This document shows positions 11,925 through 21,943 of a DNA stretch of 64,000 nt, piece by piece. The DNA is taken from assembly GCF_001431725.1 (NCBI RefSeq), contig NZ_CP013106.1, positions 1 through 64,000 on the forward strand, in the 5' to 3' direction. The stretch is from Halomonas huangheensis. Its GTDB lineage: Bacteria > Pseudomonadota > Gammaproteobacteria > Pseudomonadales > Halomonadaceae. The notes under the pieces were generated by a model that was not told where the DNA came from, made no database searches, and worked only from the letters and a program-made list of their open reading frames with translations. Within the stretch, counting starts at the first letter, position 1. Each line of letters opens with the position of its first letter. Made by a program: the position numbers and the translations under genes.

Positions 11925-12914
11925 TTATGCGTCTCCCTGTTCTGCAATGGATCGGTCGGCAACGGCTTCATCGGCCAGAAGTTCCTGGCGCAGGGCTTCG
12001 GGGGCCAGCGGGAAGCCGGCAGCCTTGCGCGAATCGTAATAGGCGTGGGCCACGTCTCGGGCCATGGTGCGTACGCGCAGGATGTAGCGCTGGCGTTCGG
12101 TCACCGAAATGGCGTGACGGGCATCGAGCAGGTTGAAGGTGTGAGACGCCTTGAGCACCTGTTCATAGGCGGGCAACGGCAGCCTGGCTTCCAGCAGCTT
12201 GATGCACTCACTTTCCTGGTGGTCGAAGTTGCGGAACAGTGCCTCGACATCGGCATACTCGAAGTTGTAGGTCGACTGTTCGCGCTCGTTCTGTAGATAG
12301 ACATCACCGTAGGTCACGCGCGTGCCATCCGGGGCGATGGTCCATACCAGATCATAGACGCTGTCGACGTCCTGCAGGTACATGGCGATACGCTCGAGAC
12401 CATAGGTCAGCTCGCCGGTCACCGGGAAGCACTCGATACCACCTGCCTGCTGGAAATAGGTGAACTGCGTCACCTCCATGCCATTGAGCCAGACTTCCCA
12501 ACCCAATCCCCAGGCGCCGAGGGTAGGGGACTCCCAGTTGTCCTCGACGAAGCGGATATCATGCACCAGCGGATCGATACCGAGACGCTCCAGAGAGCCC
12601 AGATACAGTTCCTGCAGATTGGCAGGGGATGGCTTCATTACCACCTGGAACTGGTAGTAATGCTGCAGGCGGTTGGGGTTCTCACCGTAGCGGCCATCGG
12701 TGGGGCGGCGAGAGGGCTGCACGTAGGCAGAGTTCCAGGATTCCGGTCCGATGGAACGCAGGAAAGTCGCCGGATGAAAGGTACCGGCACCGACTTCCAT
12801 ATCCAGCGGCTGCATGATGACGCAGCCATGTTCGGCCCAGTACTGTTGCAGGGCGAGGATCAGCCCTTGAAAGGTTGTCACGCCTGGTGTCGACGGGTTT
12901 GCTGACTGAGTCAT
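11925..12914 (-). CDS. glyQ: glycyl-tRNA synthetase alpha subunit
   Basis: GlyQ is the catalytic class II subunit that makes glycyl-adenylate. The 329-residue product carries the family signatures [51 protein letters not shown] and the C-terminal [19 protein letters not shown] chose ATG 12914 ([16 protein letters not shown]); a GTG at 12944 would add 10 residues, and neither start has a clear ribosome-binding site. It is divergent from hldD. Confidence 0.95.
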   Translation of the reverse strand: MTQSANPSTPGVTTFQGLILALQQYWAEHGCVIMQPLDMEVGAGTFHPATFLRSIGPESWNSAYVQPSRRPTDGRYGENPNRLQHYYQFQVVMKPSPANLQELYLGSLERLGIDPLVHDIRFVEDNWESPTLGAWGLGWEVWLNGMEVTQFTYFQQAGGIECFPVTGELTYGLERIAMYLQDVDSVYDLVWTIAPDGTRVTYGDVYLQNEREQSTYNFEYADVEALFRNFDHQESECIKLLEARLPLPAYEQVLKASHTFNLLDARHAISVTERQRYILRVRTMARDVAHAYYDSRKAAGFPLAPEALRQELLADEAVADRSIAEQGDA

Positions 12915-13163
12915 GTGGAGAAGCACCGTTGGCCATGAATTCACGAGCCGTCAAGTATACAATCACAGGCAATTCGGTTATAGGCGCACGGTGATGATCA
13001 CCGCGGATTGAGTGAATTGTCACTCGATTGGCCGGTCATACCCGATGTACGCAATATGAGGACATGCTCCTGCCGCAAGCGCTTTGCTGGCTCCAACTGA
13101 CTGATGCAGCGAGTCGAGGAGCTGATATCCGTGGCGGAGGTGTCTCATGATCAGGGGGTTTCC

Positions 13164-14135
13164 ATGATTGTAGTAACAGGCGGTGCCGGCTTCATCGGCT
13201 CGAATCTGGTCAAGGCACTCAACGAGCGTGGCCGCACGGACGTGTTGGTGGTCGACGACATGACGGACGGTACCAAGTTCGTCAATCTCGCCGACCTGAC
13301 CCTGGGTGATTACATGGACAAGGACGAGTTCCTTGCCCGCGTGAAGGCTCACATGCGTGGTGAACTGAACCAGCTGCCCCCCATCGAGGCGATCTTCCAC
13401 GAAGGCGCCTGCTCGGATACCACCGAGTGGGATGGCAAGTTCATGCTCGAGAACAACTTCAGCTACTCGAAGGAACTGCTGCACTTCTGCGAGCAACAGG
13501 GAATTCCGTTCCTGTATGCGTCTTCGGCCGCGACCTATGGCGGCAGCGAAGTGTTTGTCGAGTCCCCGGAGCACGAGAAGCCGCTCAATGTGTATGGCTA
13601 CTCCAAGCTGTTGTTCGACCAGTATGTGCGTTCGCGTCAGGACAGCTTCGAGATTCAGGTGGCGGGGTTCCGCTACTTCAATGTCTATGGGCCGCGAGAG
13701 CAGCACAAGGGCAAGATGGCCAGTGTCGCCTACCACAACCACACCCAGGTCGGTGCCGGTGAGAACCTGCGTCTGTTCGGTGCCTGGGATGGCTACGAGG
13801 CGGGCATGCAGAGCCGTGATTTCGTCTATGTCGGCGACGTCGTCAACGTCAACCTGTGGTTCCTCGATAACCCCGAGGCCAGCGGTATCTTCAACCTTGG
13901 CACCGGCCGCGCCGAGCCGTTCAAGACCATCGGCGAAACGGTAATTGATTATTACGCGGCTCATCGTGGAGTACAGGGCCGCATCGACTACATCGATTTT
14001 CCCGATGAGCTCAAGGGCCGTTACCAGAGCTACACCCGTGCCGATATCTCGCATCTGCGTGAGGTCGGCTACGACAAGGAATTCCGTACGGTCTCCGAGG
14101 GTGTACGCGAGTATCTGGAGTGGCTGAATGGCTGA
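13164..14135 (+). CDS. hldD: ADP-L-glycero-D-manno-heptose 6-epimerase
   Basis: HldD epimerises ADP-D,D-heptose to ADP-L,D-heptose, the donor for the lipopolysaccharide inner core. The 323-residue product is a short-chain dehydrogenase/reductase with [10 protein letters not shown] at its N-terminus, the serine-containing [10 protein letters not shown], and the catalytic YxxxK in [12 protein letters not shown] chose ATG 13164 ([10 protein letters not shown]), preceded by a purine-rich CAGGGGG; the open frame before it encodes nothing HldD-like. The 3' end overlaps waaF by 8 bp, showing translational coupling. Confidence 0.95.
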   Translation: MIVVTGGAGFIGSNLVKALNERGRTDVLVVDDMTDGTKFVNLADLTLGDYMDKDEFLARVKAHMRGELNQLPPIEAIFHEGACSDTTEWDGKFMLENNFSYSKELLHFCEQQGIPFLYASSAATYGGSEVFVESPEHEKPLNVYGYSKLLFDQYVRSRQDSFEIQVAGFRYFNVYGPREQHKGKMASVAYHNHTQVGAGENLRLFGAWDGYEAGMQSRDFVYVGDVVNVNLWFLDNPEASGIFNLGTGRAEPFKTIGETVIDYYAAHRGVQGRIDYIDFPDELKGRYQSYTRADISHLREVGYDKEFRTVSEGVREYLEWLNG

Positions 14136-15174
14136 GGCCACTGCCCCCGCCGCAGATGCGCTCCTCTATACCGGACAACGCCTGTTGGTGGTTGGCCCGA
14201 GCTGGGTGGGTGACATGGTCATGGCCCAGAGCCTGTTCAAGGCACTCAAGCGGGGTGGTGCGGTCAGTATCGCGGTGGTGGCACCTGCCTGGTCGCGGCC
14301 GATCATCGAGCGCATGGAAGAGGTTGATGAGGTCATTGAGCTGGCGACCGGTCATGGCGAGTTTGGTATGGCCGCGCGTCGCCGGTTGGGCCGTTCGCTG
14401 AATGGCCGCTACGATCACGCCATCATCCTGCCACGCTCCTGGAAGTCGGCGTTGGTGCCGTTCTTCGCTGGAGTACCCAGGCGGGTCGGTTTTACTGGCG
14501 AGCAGCGCTATGTGCTGCTCACCGAGCGTCGCAGGCTGGATCGCTCGGTGCTCGATCAGACTGTCAAACGCTTCGTGTCGCTGGGGGCTTCCCGGACGGA
14601 AGCCGAGTCAGGCGAGTTCGAGATTCCGCGCCCCGAGCTGCGCCGGGATCCTGACAATCTGGCGCGCTTGCTCGAGACTCACTCGCTTGGAGCGCGCCCG
14701 GCGATTGGCATGATGCCGGGAGCCGAATACGGTCCAGCCAAGCAGTGGCCATTGCCCTATTTCCATCGGCTGGCGGCAATGTTGATTGAGCAGGGCTTTG
14801 AGGTTCGTGTGTTCGGTGGACCCAAGGATCACTCGGCGGGGGAGGAAATCGTCACTGGTCTGTCGCATGCCTATAACCTCTGTGGTGAGACGCGGCTCGA
14901 GGATGCCGTGGATCTGCTTGGTGATTGTCAGCAGGTAGTGAGCAACGACTCGGGGTTGATGCATGTCGCTGCCGCCGTGGGTACCCGGATCCAGGCCATT
15001 TACGGTTCCTCCAGCCCGTCCTACACGCCGCCGCTGACCGACAACGCCCAGATACACTATCTGGCGCTGGTCTGTTCTCCCTGTTTCGAGCGCACTTGCC
15101 CACTGGGGCATACCAACTGCCTCAAGTTGATTTCTCCCGAAAACATACTCGCGGCGATTGTCGATAGTCGCTGA
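14128..15174 (+). CDS. waaF: ADP-heptose:LPS heptosyltransferase II
   Basis: WaaF adds the second L,D-heptose to the inner core. The 348-residue product is a GT9 glycosyltransferase with [21 protein letters not shown] near the N-terminus, [15 protein letters not shown] in the middle, and the donor-binding region [17 protein letters not shown] followed by [12 protein letters not shown], which is typical of WaaF. It carries about 15 extra residues before the first strand. It overlaps the end of hldD. Confidence 0.92.
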   Translation: MAEATAPAADALLYTGQRLLVVGPSWVGDMVMAQSLFKALKRGGAVSIAVVAPAWSRPIIERMEEVDEVIELATGHGEFGMAARRRLGRSLNGRYDHAIILPRSWKSALVPFFAGVPRRVGFTGEQRYVLLTERRRLDRSVLDQTVKRFVSLGASRTEAESGEFEIPRPELRRDPDNLARLLETHSLGARPAIGMMPGAEYGPAKQWPLPYFHRLAAMLIEQGFEVRVFGGPKDHSAGEEIVTGLSHAYNLCGETRLEDAVDLLGDCQQVVSNDSGLMHVAAAVGTRIQAIYGSSSPSYTPPLTDNAQIHYLALVCSPCFERTCPLGHTNCLKLISPENILAAIVDSR

Positions 15175-15241
15175 TTTTCCTCTCCAGTCTCTGGTTCCCA
15201 CCTGCCGAGCATACGATCAGACGTTCAGAGGGCTATCGGTC

Positions 15242-15931
15242 ATGTCTCGTACCACGCGGCTGTTTATCCTGATGCAGACCCTTCGCCGTCATCGCTTTCC
15301 TGTCAGTGGACAGGCGCTGGCGGCTGAGCTGGGCATCTCGCTACGTACCTTGTATCGCGATATTGCTGAGCTCAAGGCACTGGGGGCGGATATCGACGGT
15401 GAGACCGGGGTTGGCTATATCCTCAAGCCGGGCTTGCTGCTGCCACCGCTGATGTTCTCCGAGAGCGAACTCGATGCCCTGGCGCTGGGGCTTAAGTGGG
15501 TCGAGCAGCGGGCCGATGGTGAGTTGGCAGGCTCGGCCAGCGATGTGCTGGCCAAGGTGGCTGCCGTGGTACCGGGCGAGTTGCGTCTGCGCATGGATGA
15601 CTCGGCGCTGCTGGTGGGGGCGGGGGCCAGTCTGCCCGTCACGGTTGATCTGAGTCTGCTGCACCGGGCGGTGCGCGAGGAGCGCAAGCTGCGTATCGAG
15701 TACCAGGATGTCGGGGGCAACGCCACAAGCAGAACCCTGTGGCCCTGTGTGATCGCCTTCTTCGAATCGGTGTGTGTGGTCGCGGCCTGGTGCGAGCTGC
15801 GCGAAGACTTCCGCCACTTCAGAGTCGACCGTATCGTCTCTGCCGAGATACTCGATGAGCACTACCCGCAGCGTCGCCATACGTTGCACAAGGCGTGGCG
15901 TCATACGCTGAGTCAGCGCCGCGACTGCTGA
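15242..15931 (+). CDS. YafY-family transcriptional regulator (HTH-WYL)
   Basis: The 229-residue product starts MSRTTRLFILMQTLRRHRFPVSG and has an N-terminal winged helix-turn-helix (LAAELGISLRTLYRDIAELKALGADIDGE, about residues 25-55), then a WYL-type ligand/nucleotide-sensing domain (IEYQDVGGNATSRTLWPCVIAFFESVCVVAAWCELREDFRHFRVDRI). I chose ATG 15242; the frame is open from 15158 but lacks family sequence there. It lies 89 bp upstream of a glutathione S-transferase on the same strand, a common pairing that suggests it regulates that gene. Confidence 0.85.
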   Translation: MSRTTRLFILMQTLRRHRFPVSGQALAAELGISLRTLYRDIAELKALGADIDGETGVGYILKPGLLLPPLMFSESELDALALGLKWVEQRADGELAGSASDVLAKVAAVVPGELRLRMDDSALLVGAGASLPVTVDLSLLHRAVREERKLRIEYQDVGGNATSRTLWPCVIAFFESVCVVAAWCELREDFRHFRVDRIVSAEILDEHYPQRRHTLHKAWRHTLSQRRDC

Positions 15932-16020
15932 CAGAAACTGACAGCAGGTCGCACTATCCTGATTGGGTAGCTGGGCATGTCGTCCAGCCAAGCGCCCCTA
16001 CCCAAGCCAGGAGAAGTCAG

Positions 16021-16653
16021 ATGGAAAAGCCGCTGGTGTTCTATACCAACCCCCTGTCACGCGGCGGTATCGTGCATTGGATGCTGGAAGAACTGGGTGT
16101 CGCCTATACCACCGAAATCATCGCCTATGGGGATGAGATGAAGTCGGCGGACTATCTGGCCATCAACCCCATGGGCAAGGTACCGGCCATTCGTCACGGT
16201 GACGTGGTGGTCACCGAAGCCGCTGCAATCTGCGCGTACCTGGCCGACGCCTTTCCCGAAGCGGGATTGGCTCCGCCGTTGGCCGAGCGCGGTGACTATT
16301 ATCGCTGGCTGTTCTTTGCAGCAGGGCCGGTAGAGCTGGCCATCGCCTTGCGCAATATCGACTATCAACCGACCCGGGAACAGCAGGTCTCTTTCGGGCA
16401 CGGCTCCTGGGAGCATGTGATTGAAGCACTGGTCAGCGCAGTGAAGGATAAGTCGTATATTGCCGGTCAGCGCTTCTCTGCGGCGGATGTCTATGTCGGA
16501 TCGCACCTGCGCTGGGGCATGAGCTTCGGAACCCTGGAGAAACGTCCAGAGTTTGAAGCCTATTGCAAAGGGCTGGAGCAGCGCCCGGCACTGCAGAAGG
16601 TCATGGCTCTGACGCAGAAGGCCATGGAGGAGAGCGGCTGGTCCGCCGACTGA
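16021..16653 (+). CDS. glutathione S-transferase family protein
   Basis: The 210-residue product has a thioredoxin-like N-terminal domain (PLVFYTNPLSRGGIVHWMLEELGVAY, MGKVPAIRHGDVVVTEAAAICAYLAD, with the cis-Pro VPAI and the glutathione-binding E-A pair), and an all-helical C-terminal domain (FSAADVYVGSHLRWGM). The ATG at 16021 has AGGAGAAG upstream at about 16008. It probably conjugates glutathione to an electrophile; the substrate cannot be told from sequence. Confidence 0.88.
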   Translation: MEKPLVFYTNPLSRGGIVHWMLEELGVAYTTEIIAYGDEMKSADYLAINPMGKVPAIRHGDVVVTEAAAICAYLADAFPEAGLAPPLAERGDYYRWLFFAAGPVELAIALRNIDYQPTREQQVSFGHGSWEHVIEALVSAVKDKSYIAGQRFSAADVYVGSHLRWGMSFGTLEKRPEFEAYCKGLEQRPALQKVMALTQKAMEESGWSAD

Positions 16654-16669
16654 GACTGGCGAAACGAAA

Positions 16670-16693
16670 CCCCGGACCGGTTCTGGTCCGGGG
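16670..16693. terminator. hairpin between GST and autotransporter genes
   Basis: The arms CCCCGGACC (16670-16678) and GGTCCGGGG (16685-16693) pair perfectly around a 6-nt loop. It lies between convergent genes and directly abuts parS site 7. On the minus strand it is followed by a TTTCGTTTC tract. Confidence 0.6.
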
Positions 16694-16694
16694 A

Positions 16695-16710
16695 TGTTTC
16701 ACGTGGAACA
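16695..16710. promoter_or_regulatory. parS: parS site 7
   Basis: TGTTTCACGTGGAACA is identical to site 3. It starts one base after the terminator stem and is 7 kb from site 6, the most distal parS seen in the window. Confidence 0.87.
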
Positions 16711-16738
16711 TTGCTGTCGCTCAGCAGCGCAGGCCGAA

Positions 16739-19700
16739 TCAGAACCGCCACTCGAGGTTGGCTGTAACGCTGTTGTCGGCGTAGTTGTCTGACCACAGGC
16801 CGCCATAGTCGAGAGACAGTGTCGTCGCCTTGTTGACGGCGACATCGGTGCCCAACTTGATGACCGCGGCATCGCGCGAGCCGGGAACGCTATCGACCAT
16901 GAACACCGTGCCGCCGGTGGAGAAGTTCAGGTCGGCGTGGCGTTCGAGGCTGTCGTATTGGTGTTGCCAACCCAGCTCACCGCGCAAGGCCACAGAAGTG
17001 GTTTCACCGGCTTGCCAGCGGGTCGCCGCACGCAGACCCAGCGTCGAGAGCGTGGCGTCATTGTCGCTATCGCCCTCGAGTGCCGCCGCTCCGCCATTCT
17101 CATGGATCTCATCGCTGTGGTAATCGATCCAGGCCAGGTTGGCGAAAGGTTCAAGTTCCAGAGCTCCGGCATCGACAGCATAGCCCGCTTCGGCGAAGAG
17201 TTGGGTGGTATTGGCATCGTACTTGTCGTGTGCTTTGTCATGCTGAGCGCCGTAGTTGATCGAACGCGAGGTTTCGATACGGTGCCAGCTGTAGCCTGCG
17301 CCCGCGCGCAGCGCGAGGGCATTCAGTTGTTGGCTGGCATACAAGCCGAGATGGTAGTTGTCACTTTCGGCACTGGCTGCGCGGTCGGAATCGAGATCGG
17401 TGCTGGTATAACCAGCGACGACACCCAAGTGGGCGTGCTGACCAATGATCCCATCCCAACCCAGCAGGAAACCCTGGCTGTCGCTATCGAAGCCAGCAGC
17501 GTTGCCATCAGCTGAAGCATCCTGCCAGATGCCCAATACCTGGCCCCAGGCGTTGCCGCGAGTCTTGATGGCTGTTGCCGTACCGAAGCCCTGGGCCTGC
17601 CGTAGGCGGCCGTTCATGGCATCACGCAGATAACGGCTGTCGTTGATCAGTGCTGAGGCGGTATCGGCATGAATCTGACCGGATAGCGCGTCGAAGGCCT
17701 GGCGGGCCTGTTGAGGGGAACTTGAGGCGAGAAGACTTTCATGGATCGCGTTACCCGCGCCGAGAGACTCGGCGGCGGCAGCCACAGATGCCTGGTTGTC
17801 GGTCTCGGCGATGTCGGCAAAGGCCGTATCGCTGCGACCCACGCTCAGGGTGACACTATTCGGTGTGTAGCCCAGCTGAGTACCATAGAACAGATAGTTG
17901 GGCTGCACGTTGTCGAACTCACCGCTGACACCCTGGCTGGCGCTGAGAATGGTGTAGTGCTGGCCCAGCAGACTCTCGACTTCCTGCTCGGTCAGCAGGT
18001 TGCTGCGGTTCTCCAGCGAGACCTGAACCTCGCCGCCATCGAGTGTTGCAGCCCCACTGGCGTCGATCAGATCGCTGCGACCGTCGGTAGCCACTTCCAC
18101 GGCATAGACCGCGCCGGGAGCAAAGTGGACATCACCGTCGACCTGGGTGGTGCCGATGGAGTTGCCGGGCGCGATGGTAGCGCCGGAGTTGGCACGTAAG
18201 CCACCGATAGTACCTGACCCAGCGAGCATCGCGCCGTCTTCGACACTCACTGCCGAGTTGCCGTGGAAGCCATTGATGACCAGCGTGCCTCCGGCAATGC
18301 GGGTATCGCCCGCGAAGCTGTTGTTGCCGGTCAGCTCGAGTATGCCGCTGCCATCCTTGGCGAAGCGACCGTTGCCGCTGATGTCATTGCCCCAGCTGTC
18401 GAAGGCATTGAAGCCGCCCTGTGAGGCATCCATGGTGACCGTGACGTCGTCATCGAAGGCGCCATAGCCATCCGCCGCCGCATACAGATTAAGACGTGCC
18501 CAGCCGCTACCGTTGTCCAACGCATGACCGGATTTGATCTCGGTGGTTGCCAGCACCTCGCGTCGCTGCTCGGCATCGAGATAAGGGAAGCGGGTTGCCA
18601 ATAGTACCTCGGCGCCTTCCGGGACCACCGGGGCCAGGTCCGTCGGCCCGATGGGGGCGAGGCCATAGGTCAGGCTGTACTCATAGGCGGCCTTGAGACG
18701 CGTGGCTTCCTCGTCACTCGGTGCATCGCCGGCAGCGCATTCGGCGATGCTGGTGCCGCAGCCTGCTTCGAGCAGCTCACGCAGGTCACCCTGAGCATCG
18801 GTAAACAGCGCCTGGAAGTCTTCGCTGGTGGTAATGGGGGTACCGAATAGGCTGGTCGTTGGTTGGCCCAGATAGGCCGGATTATTGTTGAGGATCTGCG
18901 CCAGAGTATAGGTGCTCATGATCCGTGCACCGATCACATCCAGCGGGTGGTGAACGCCGAGCGTGACGCGGCTATTGCCGTATTCCGCGCCGCGTAGCAG
19001 AAACTCCTGAAAGCGCTCAGGCACCATCTGCGCGAACAGCGAGGTGGCGGTATAGCCGAAAGCGGTATGACCGCTGGGAAAGGCGGCGTTGTCTTTTACC
19101 GTGGGCAGAATGTCCGTGGCGCTATCGGTTTCAATGCCGAAGAAGTCCGGTGCGGTAAAGGACTGGATTCTGTCCGGAGCTACTTGCACCGGACGTGAAT
19201 TACCGACACTGTTGCGATTCTCTTCGCTGGGTTGAAACACCAGGTCGTAGATATTGAACTCACCGTCCTCCGGCAGCGTGATGCCTGTGGCCTGTTCGGA
19301 GGGGTCGCCGTGGACACTACCATTGGCAAAGAAATTCTTGGCGAAGCCGGATTCGTGCATGGTGATGGCATTGGCCTGACTGAACAGCTCCTCGAAGCGC
19401 GGCGAGAAGGTCGTCGCGGTATAGGTTGTCGGGTCAATACTGTTGTTGGCGGTATAGATATCGTTCATCCGCGTACCGAGAGCATTGGAGACCAACAGCC
19501 CATTGCTGATCGAGCCCACCAGGCCGGCAATGGTGTTGTCCTTGATCGCGCGTTCGCGTTGTGTAGCGGAGGCGTTGTTGTTGATGCCGATGCCGGTTTC
19601 CAGCTCATCGATCAGCAGTTGGCGTCCTGCTTCACTGTTATTGAGCTGGCTGAATCCCAGCAGCAGCTGTGTGGCATCGATAGTGGTTGCTTGCTGGGCG

Positions 19701-19762
19701 CTGACCGCTCCAGAAGATGATAACGCGGCAATAATCATTGCCGTTCTTGTTGATGCTTTCAT
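16739..19762 (-). CDS. autotransporter with PAP2/class A acid phosphatase passenger domain
   Basis: The 1007-residue product is a type V autotransporter. It has a Sec signal peptide (MKASTRTAMIIAALSSSGAVSAQQ), and a phosphatase domain at about residues 90-350 with the three-part acid phosphatase motif: RNSVGNSRP in the place of KX6RP, then PSGHT, then SRVTLGVHHPLD (fitting SRX5HX3D). Passenger-associated beta-strand repeats follow (GSGILELTGNNSFAGDTRIAGGTLVING, GTIGGLRANSGATIAPGNSIG). The last ~270 residues are a beta-barrel ending in WRF, the outer-membrane C-terminal signature. The lysine of motif one is replaced by arginine. It probably dephosphorylates external organic phosphate at the cell surface; whether the passenger is released is unknown. 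Confidence 0.9.
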   Translation of the reverse strand: MKASTRTAMIIAALSSSGAVSAQQATTIDATQLLLGFSQLNNSEAGRQLLIDELETGIGINNNASATQRERAIKDNTIAGLVGSISNGLLVSNALGTRMNDIYTANNSIDPTTYTATTFSPRFEELFSQANAITMHESGFAKNFFANGSVHGDPSEQATGITLPEDGEFNIYDLVFQPSEENRNSVGNSRPVQVAPDRIQSFTAPDFFGIETDSATDILPTVKDNAAFPSGHTAFGYTATSLFAQMVPERFQEFLLRGAEYGNSRVTLGVHHPLDVIGARIMSTYTLAQILNNNPAYLGQPTTSLFGTPITTSEDFQALFTDAQGDLRELLEAGCGTSIAECAAGDAPSDEEATRLKAAYEYSLTYGLAPIGPTDLAPVVPEGAEVLLATRFPYLDAEQRREVLATTEIKSGHALDNGSGWARLNLYAAADGYGAFDDDVTVTMDASQGGFNAFDSWGNDISGNGRFAKDGSGILELTGNNSFAGDTRIAGGTLVINGFHGNSAVSVEDGAMLAGSGTIGGLRANSGATIAPGNSIGTTQVDGDVHFAPGAVYAVEVATDGRSDLIDASGAATLDGGEVQVSLENRSNLLTEQEVESLLGQHYTILSASQGVSGEFDNVQPNYLFYGTQLGYTPNSVTLSVGRSDTAFADIAETDNQASVAAAAESLGAGNAIHESLLASSSPQQARQAFDALSGQIHADTASALINDSRYLRDAMNGRLRQAQGFGTATAIKTRGNAWGQVLGIWQDASADGNAAGFDSDSQGFLLGWDGIIGQHAHLGVVAGYTSTDLDSDRAASAESDNYHLGLYASQQLNALALRAGAGYSWHRIETSRSINYGAQHDKAHDKYDANTTQLFAEAGYAVDAGALELEPFANLAWIDYHSDEIHENGGAAALEGDSDNDATLSTLGLRAATRWQAGETTSVALRGELGWQHQYDSLERHADLNFSTGGTVFMVDSVPGSRDAAVIKLGTDVAVNKATTLSLDYGGLWSDNYADNSVTANLEWRF

Positions 19763-20182
19763 GACAATTATTGGCCTCGACCAGGCGTTACGGGGCGAGA
19801 ATTTCAGCAGATACCCTTGCGATGAATTCCGTCCCTTTTTTTCTAGATTATTCGTAATGCCTTGTTGTTAGGGTTTTTGTGGAGGCCTATCCTAGCTGTT
19901 TCAGTATGACAGTCTGATTTCAATGACCATGAAAATGGCATTCTTTGTGCTTTTAGCTACATAGATATGGCTGCCATCATCTTTTGATATGGGTGTGTGT
20001 AACGGCTCTATCTTCTGAAGAATCATGCCGAATAATTGTGTAGCGATTCGGACAGCAGTGATCTGGGAAGGCGAGGCACAGAAAGACTGAAAGAGGAGGC
20101 GGTGGAAGGGATAGGGGAAGATACTGAGCTCAAGCGAGCTGCGTGCGCACGGCTTCCGGGGTAGCCGGAAACCGTGGTCGGA
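19763..20182. other. 420-bp gap, relatively AT-rich, no gene seen
   Basis: The gap between two minus-strand genes contains an AT-rich stretch at about 19850-20040 that likely holds the promoter of the autotransporter gene. Near 20151-20173 there is a short imperfect hairpin (TTCCGG / CCGGAA) that could end the transcript of the upstream phosphoglycerol-transferase-like gene, but no T-run follows it. No coding frame with a ribosome-binding site was recognised. Confidence 0.5.
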
Positions 20183-21841
20183 TCAAGGTTGTTCCGGTGC
20201 CGTAGGAACCGCGGGGGGCTCCGCGGGTTGGCCGTCGTTGTGGATCTGCGGGGCCAGACCTTGCCACAGGCGTTCCTGGAGAGCGGTTTCCTCGCGCATG
20301 TAGCGGTTGACCTCTTCCATTCCGTGGCGCTGCAACAGAGTCGGTTCCCCAGACAGCAGCGATACGCCCAGTCCGGCACGGTGCCAGTCGATGGTGAAAC
20401 CCATGGCCTCGAGCAGAGTCGGTAGGGTGTCCATGGTGGTGGCAGAGCGGTGGATTCGTCGTGGCGTCAGCCCATTACCCATCATCATCAGTGTGTTGGT
20501 GCGTTCACTGGCGTTCAGAGCATCCCACTCGGACACGCGCATGGTCAGGTGATCGCTGGCAATCACCACCAGGGTATTCTCCAGAAGCCCCTTGCGCTCG
20601 AGGCGCTCGATCAGATTGCGAGTCAACCAGGCCGAGCACCTCACCGAATAGAGGATGTCGACACCATCGTATTCGCCGAAGTGATCGAGACAGGATTGTG
20701 ATGGATAGCCCACCGGAGCGTGAGCCGAGAGGTTGAGAGCGACCATCGCCCAGGGGCCGGGTTTGCTGTCGAGCTTCTGTACTTCCGTGGCAACCATGCG
20801 ATACAGGCTGTCGTCGTAGAGTCCCCAGCTATTGAGATAGTCCGGGTCTTCAAGGCGTGGTGAGAGTTCTTCCCGACCAAGCGCACGGTCGAAACCATGG
20901 TCACGATAGAACAGGCCCTTGCCGGCAAACTGGGTACTGGCACCACCCATGAAGGTCAGGCGATAGCCTTCGTCATTGAGCAGGTCTCCGAGGCAACGTA
21001 CACCAGGCACGACATGATGCAGCGGTTCGAACTGACGGTCGTGCAGTAACCCTGCGGGCATCAGCGGGGTACCACACTGGCTGGCAATCATACCGGCCGT
21101 GGTCCAGCCGGTATTGTCGATCTGACGAACATTGTCGAATACCACGGCGCGAGGTTCGAGAGCGGCGATATCACCATAGGCATCACCGAAACGCTGCGTA
21201 TCTCCATAGGTCCGCTCGAGACTTTCCAGGTATAGGACCAGCAGGTTGGGGGGGCGTCTTGGCGCTTCGAGAATGACGGGCTCCACATAGCGGCGTTCCA
21301 GCCACGCGCCGGGGTCTGCCACGACTGCTGCGCCACGTTGGCCCATGCTGTAGAACATCGGGTTGCAGGCCAGCAACAGCACTGCGAGATATCGGTCCCA
21401 GCGATGCCAGCGCCCGTCACGACGTACCAGCCAGCTATAGGCGAGCAGCACCAGGCCTGTCCCCAGCGTATGAAAGACGGCGGCAACCGTTCTCTCGGTA
21501 CCGCCATGTTGGGAGATGCCGGCCTGCAGATGGAAGAATACTGCCCCCATGTCGACCTTGCCGAAACTGTTGGCCAGATAGTCGAAGATGCCCCAGAACA
21601 TCAAGGGGACCAGTGCCCAGGGAATGGCTTTCGAGTGACGGACTCCCGGGTGGTCAACTGACGTCGCTGGTGCACCCCAGCGCCAATACCAGGCGAACAG
21701 TAGCCATAGCAGGAGGAGCGGTGGCTGGGTCCAGACGGTCAGACGAGTCGCCATGACCAGACTTTGACCAATAGCCAGTCCGAGGAGAGTAAGCACCGCC
21801 CAGCGTAGCCAGGCATGAGGTATCAATTCCAACAATCGCAT
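20183..21841 (-). CDS. OpgB/LtaS-like phosphoglycerol (or phosphoethanolamine) transferase
   Basis: The 552-residue product is a membrane-anchored alkaline-phosphatase-superfamily transferase. About four hydrophobic segments lie in the first ~170 residues (WAVLTLLGLAIGQSLVMA, PLLLLWLLFAWYW, ALVPLMFWGIFDYLA, YLAVLLLACNPMFYS). A periplasmic sulfatase-fold domain follows with NLLVLYLESLERTYG, the probable nucleophile threonine in TGWTTAGMIASQCGTPL, and VVIASDHLTMR as the metal-binding region. This order resembles OpgB (MdoB). Its place at the edge of the lipopolysaccharide genes suggests it decorates the core or a periplasmic glucan; the acceptor is not shown by sequence. Confidence 0.8.
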   Translation of the reverse strand: MRLLELIPHAWLRWAVLTLLGLAIGQSLVMATRLTVWTQPPLLLLWLLFAWYWRWGAPATSVDHPGVRHSKAIPWALVPLMFWGIFDYLANSFGKVDMGAVFFHLQAGISQHGGTERTVAAVFHTLGTGLVLLAYSWLVRRDGRWHRWDRYLAVLLLACNPMFYSMGQRGAAVVADPGAWLERRYVEPVILEAPRRPPNLLVLYLESLERTYGDTQRFGDAYGDIAALEPRAVVFDNVRQIDNTGWTTAGMIASQCGTPLMPAGLLHDRQFEPLHHVVPGVRCLGDLLNDEGYRLTFMGGASTQFAGKGLFYRDHGFDRALGREELSPRLEDPDYLNSWGLYDDSLYRMVATEVQKLDSKPGPWAMVALNLSAHAPVGYPSQSCLDHFGEYDGVDILYSVRCSAWLTRNLIERLERKGLLENTLVVIASDHLTMRVSEWDALNASERTNTLMMMGNGLTPRRIHRSATTMDTLPTLLEAMGFTIDWHRAGLGVSLLSGEPTLLQRHGMEEVNRYMREETALQERLWQGLAPQIHNDGQPAEPPAVPTAPEQP

Positions 21842-21943
21842 GGTTGTCTTGCCTGCTGAGCCGCGGACAGTAATCCACGGTCTCCCTCCCTGGAAGCCGA
21901 AGCGTGGGGTGGTGGTTTCTGGGTCATTCGCCGACGTTGTCGG

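Noticed and set aside
13020..14141. Long minus-strand open frame (373 codons) covering hldD
   Set aside because: It mirrors the hldD coding sequence; the plus-strand product has clear HldD motifs and a ribosome-binding site, and the antisense product has none. High GC content keeps such frames open.
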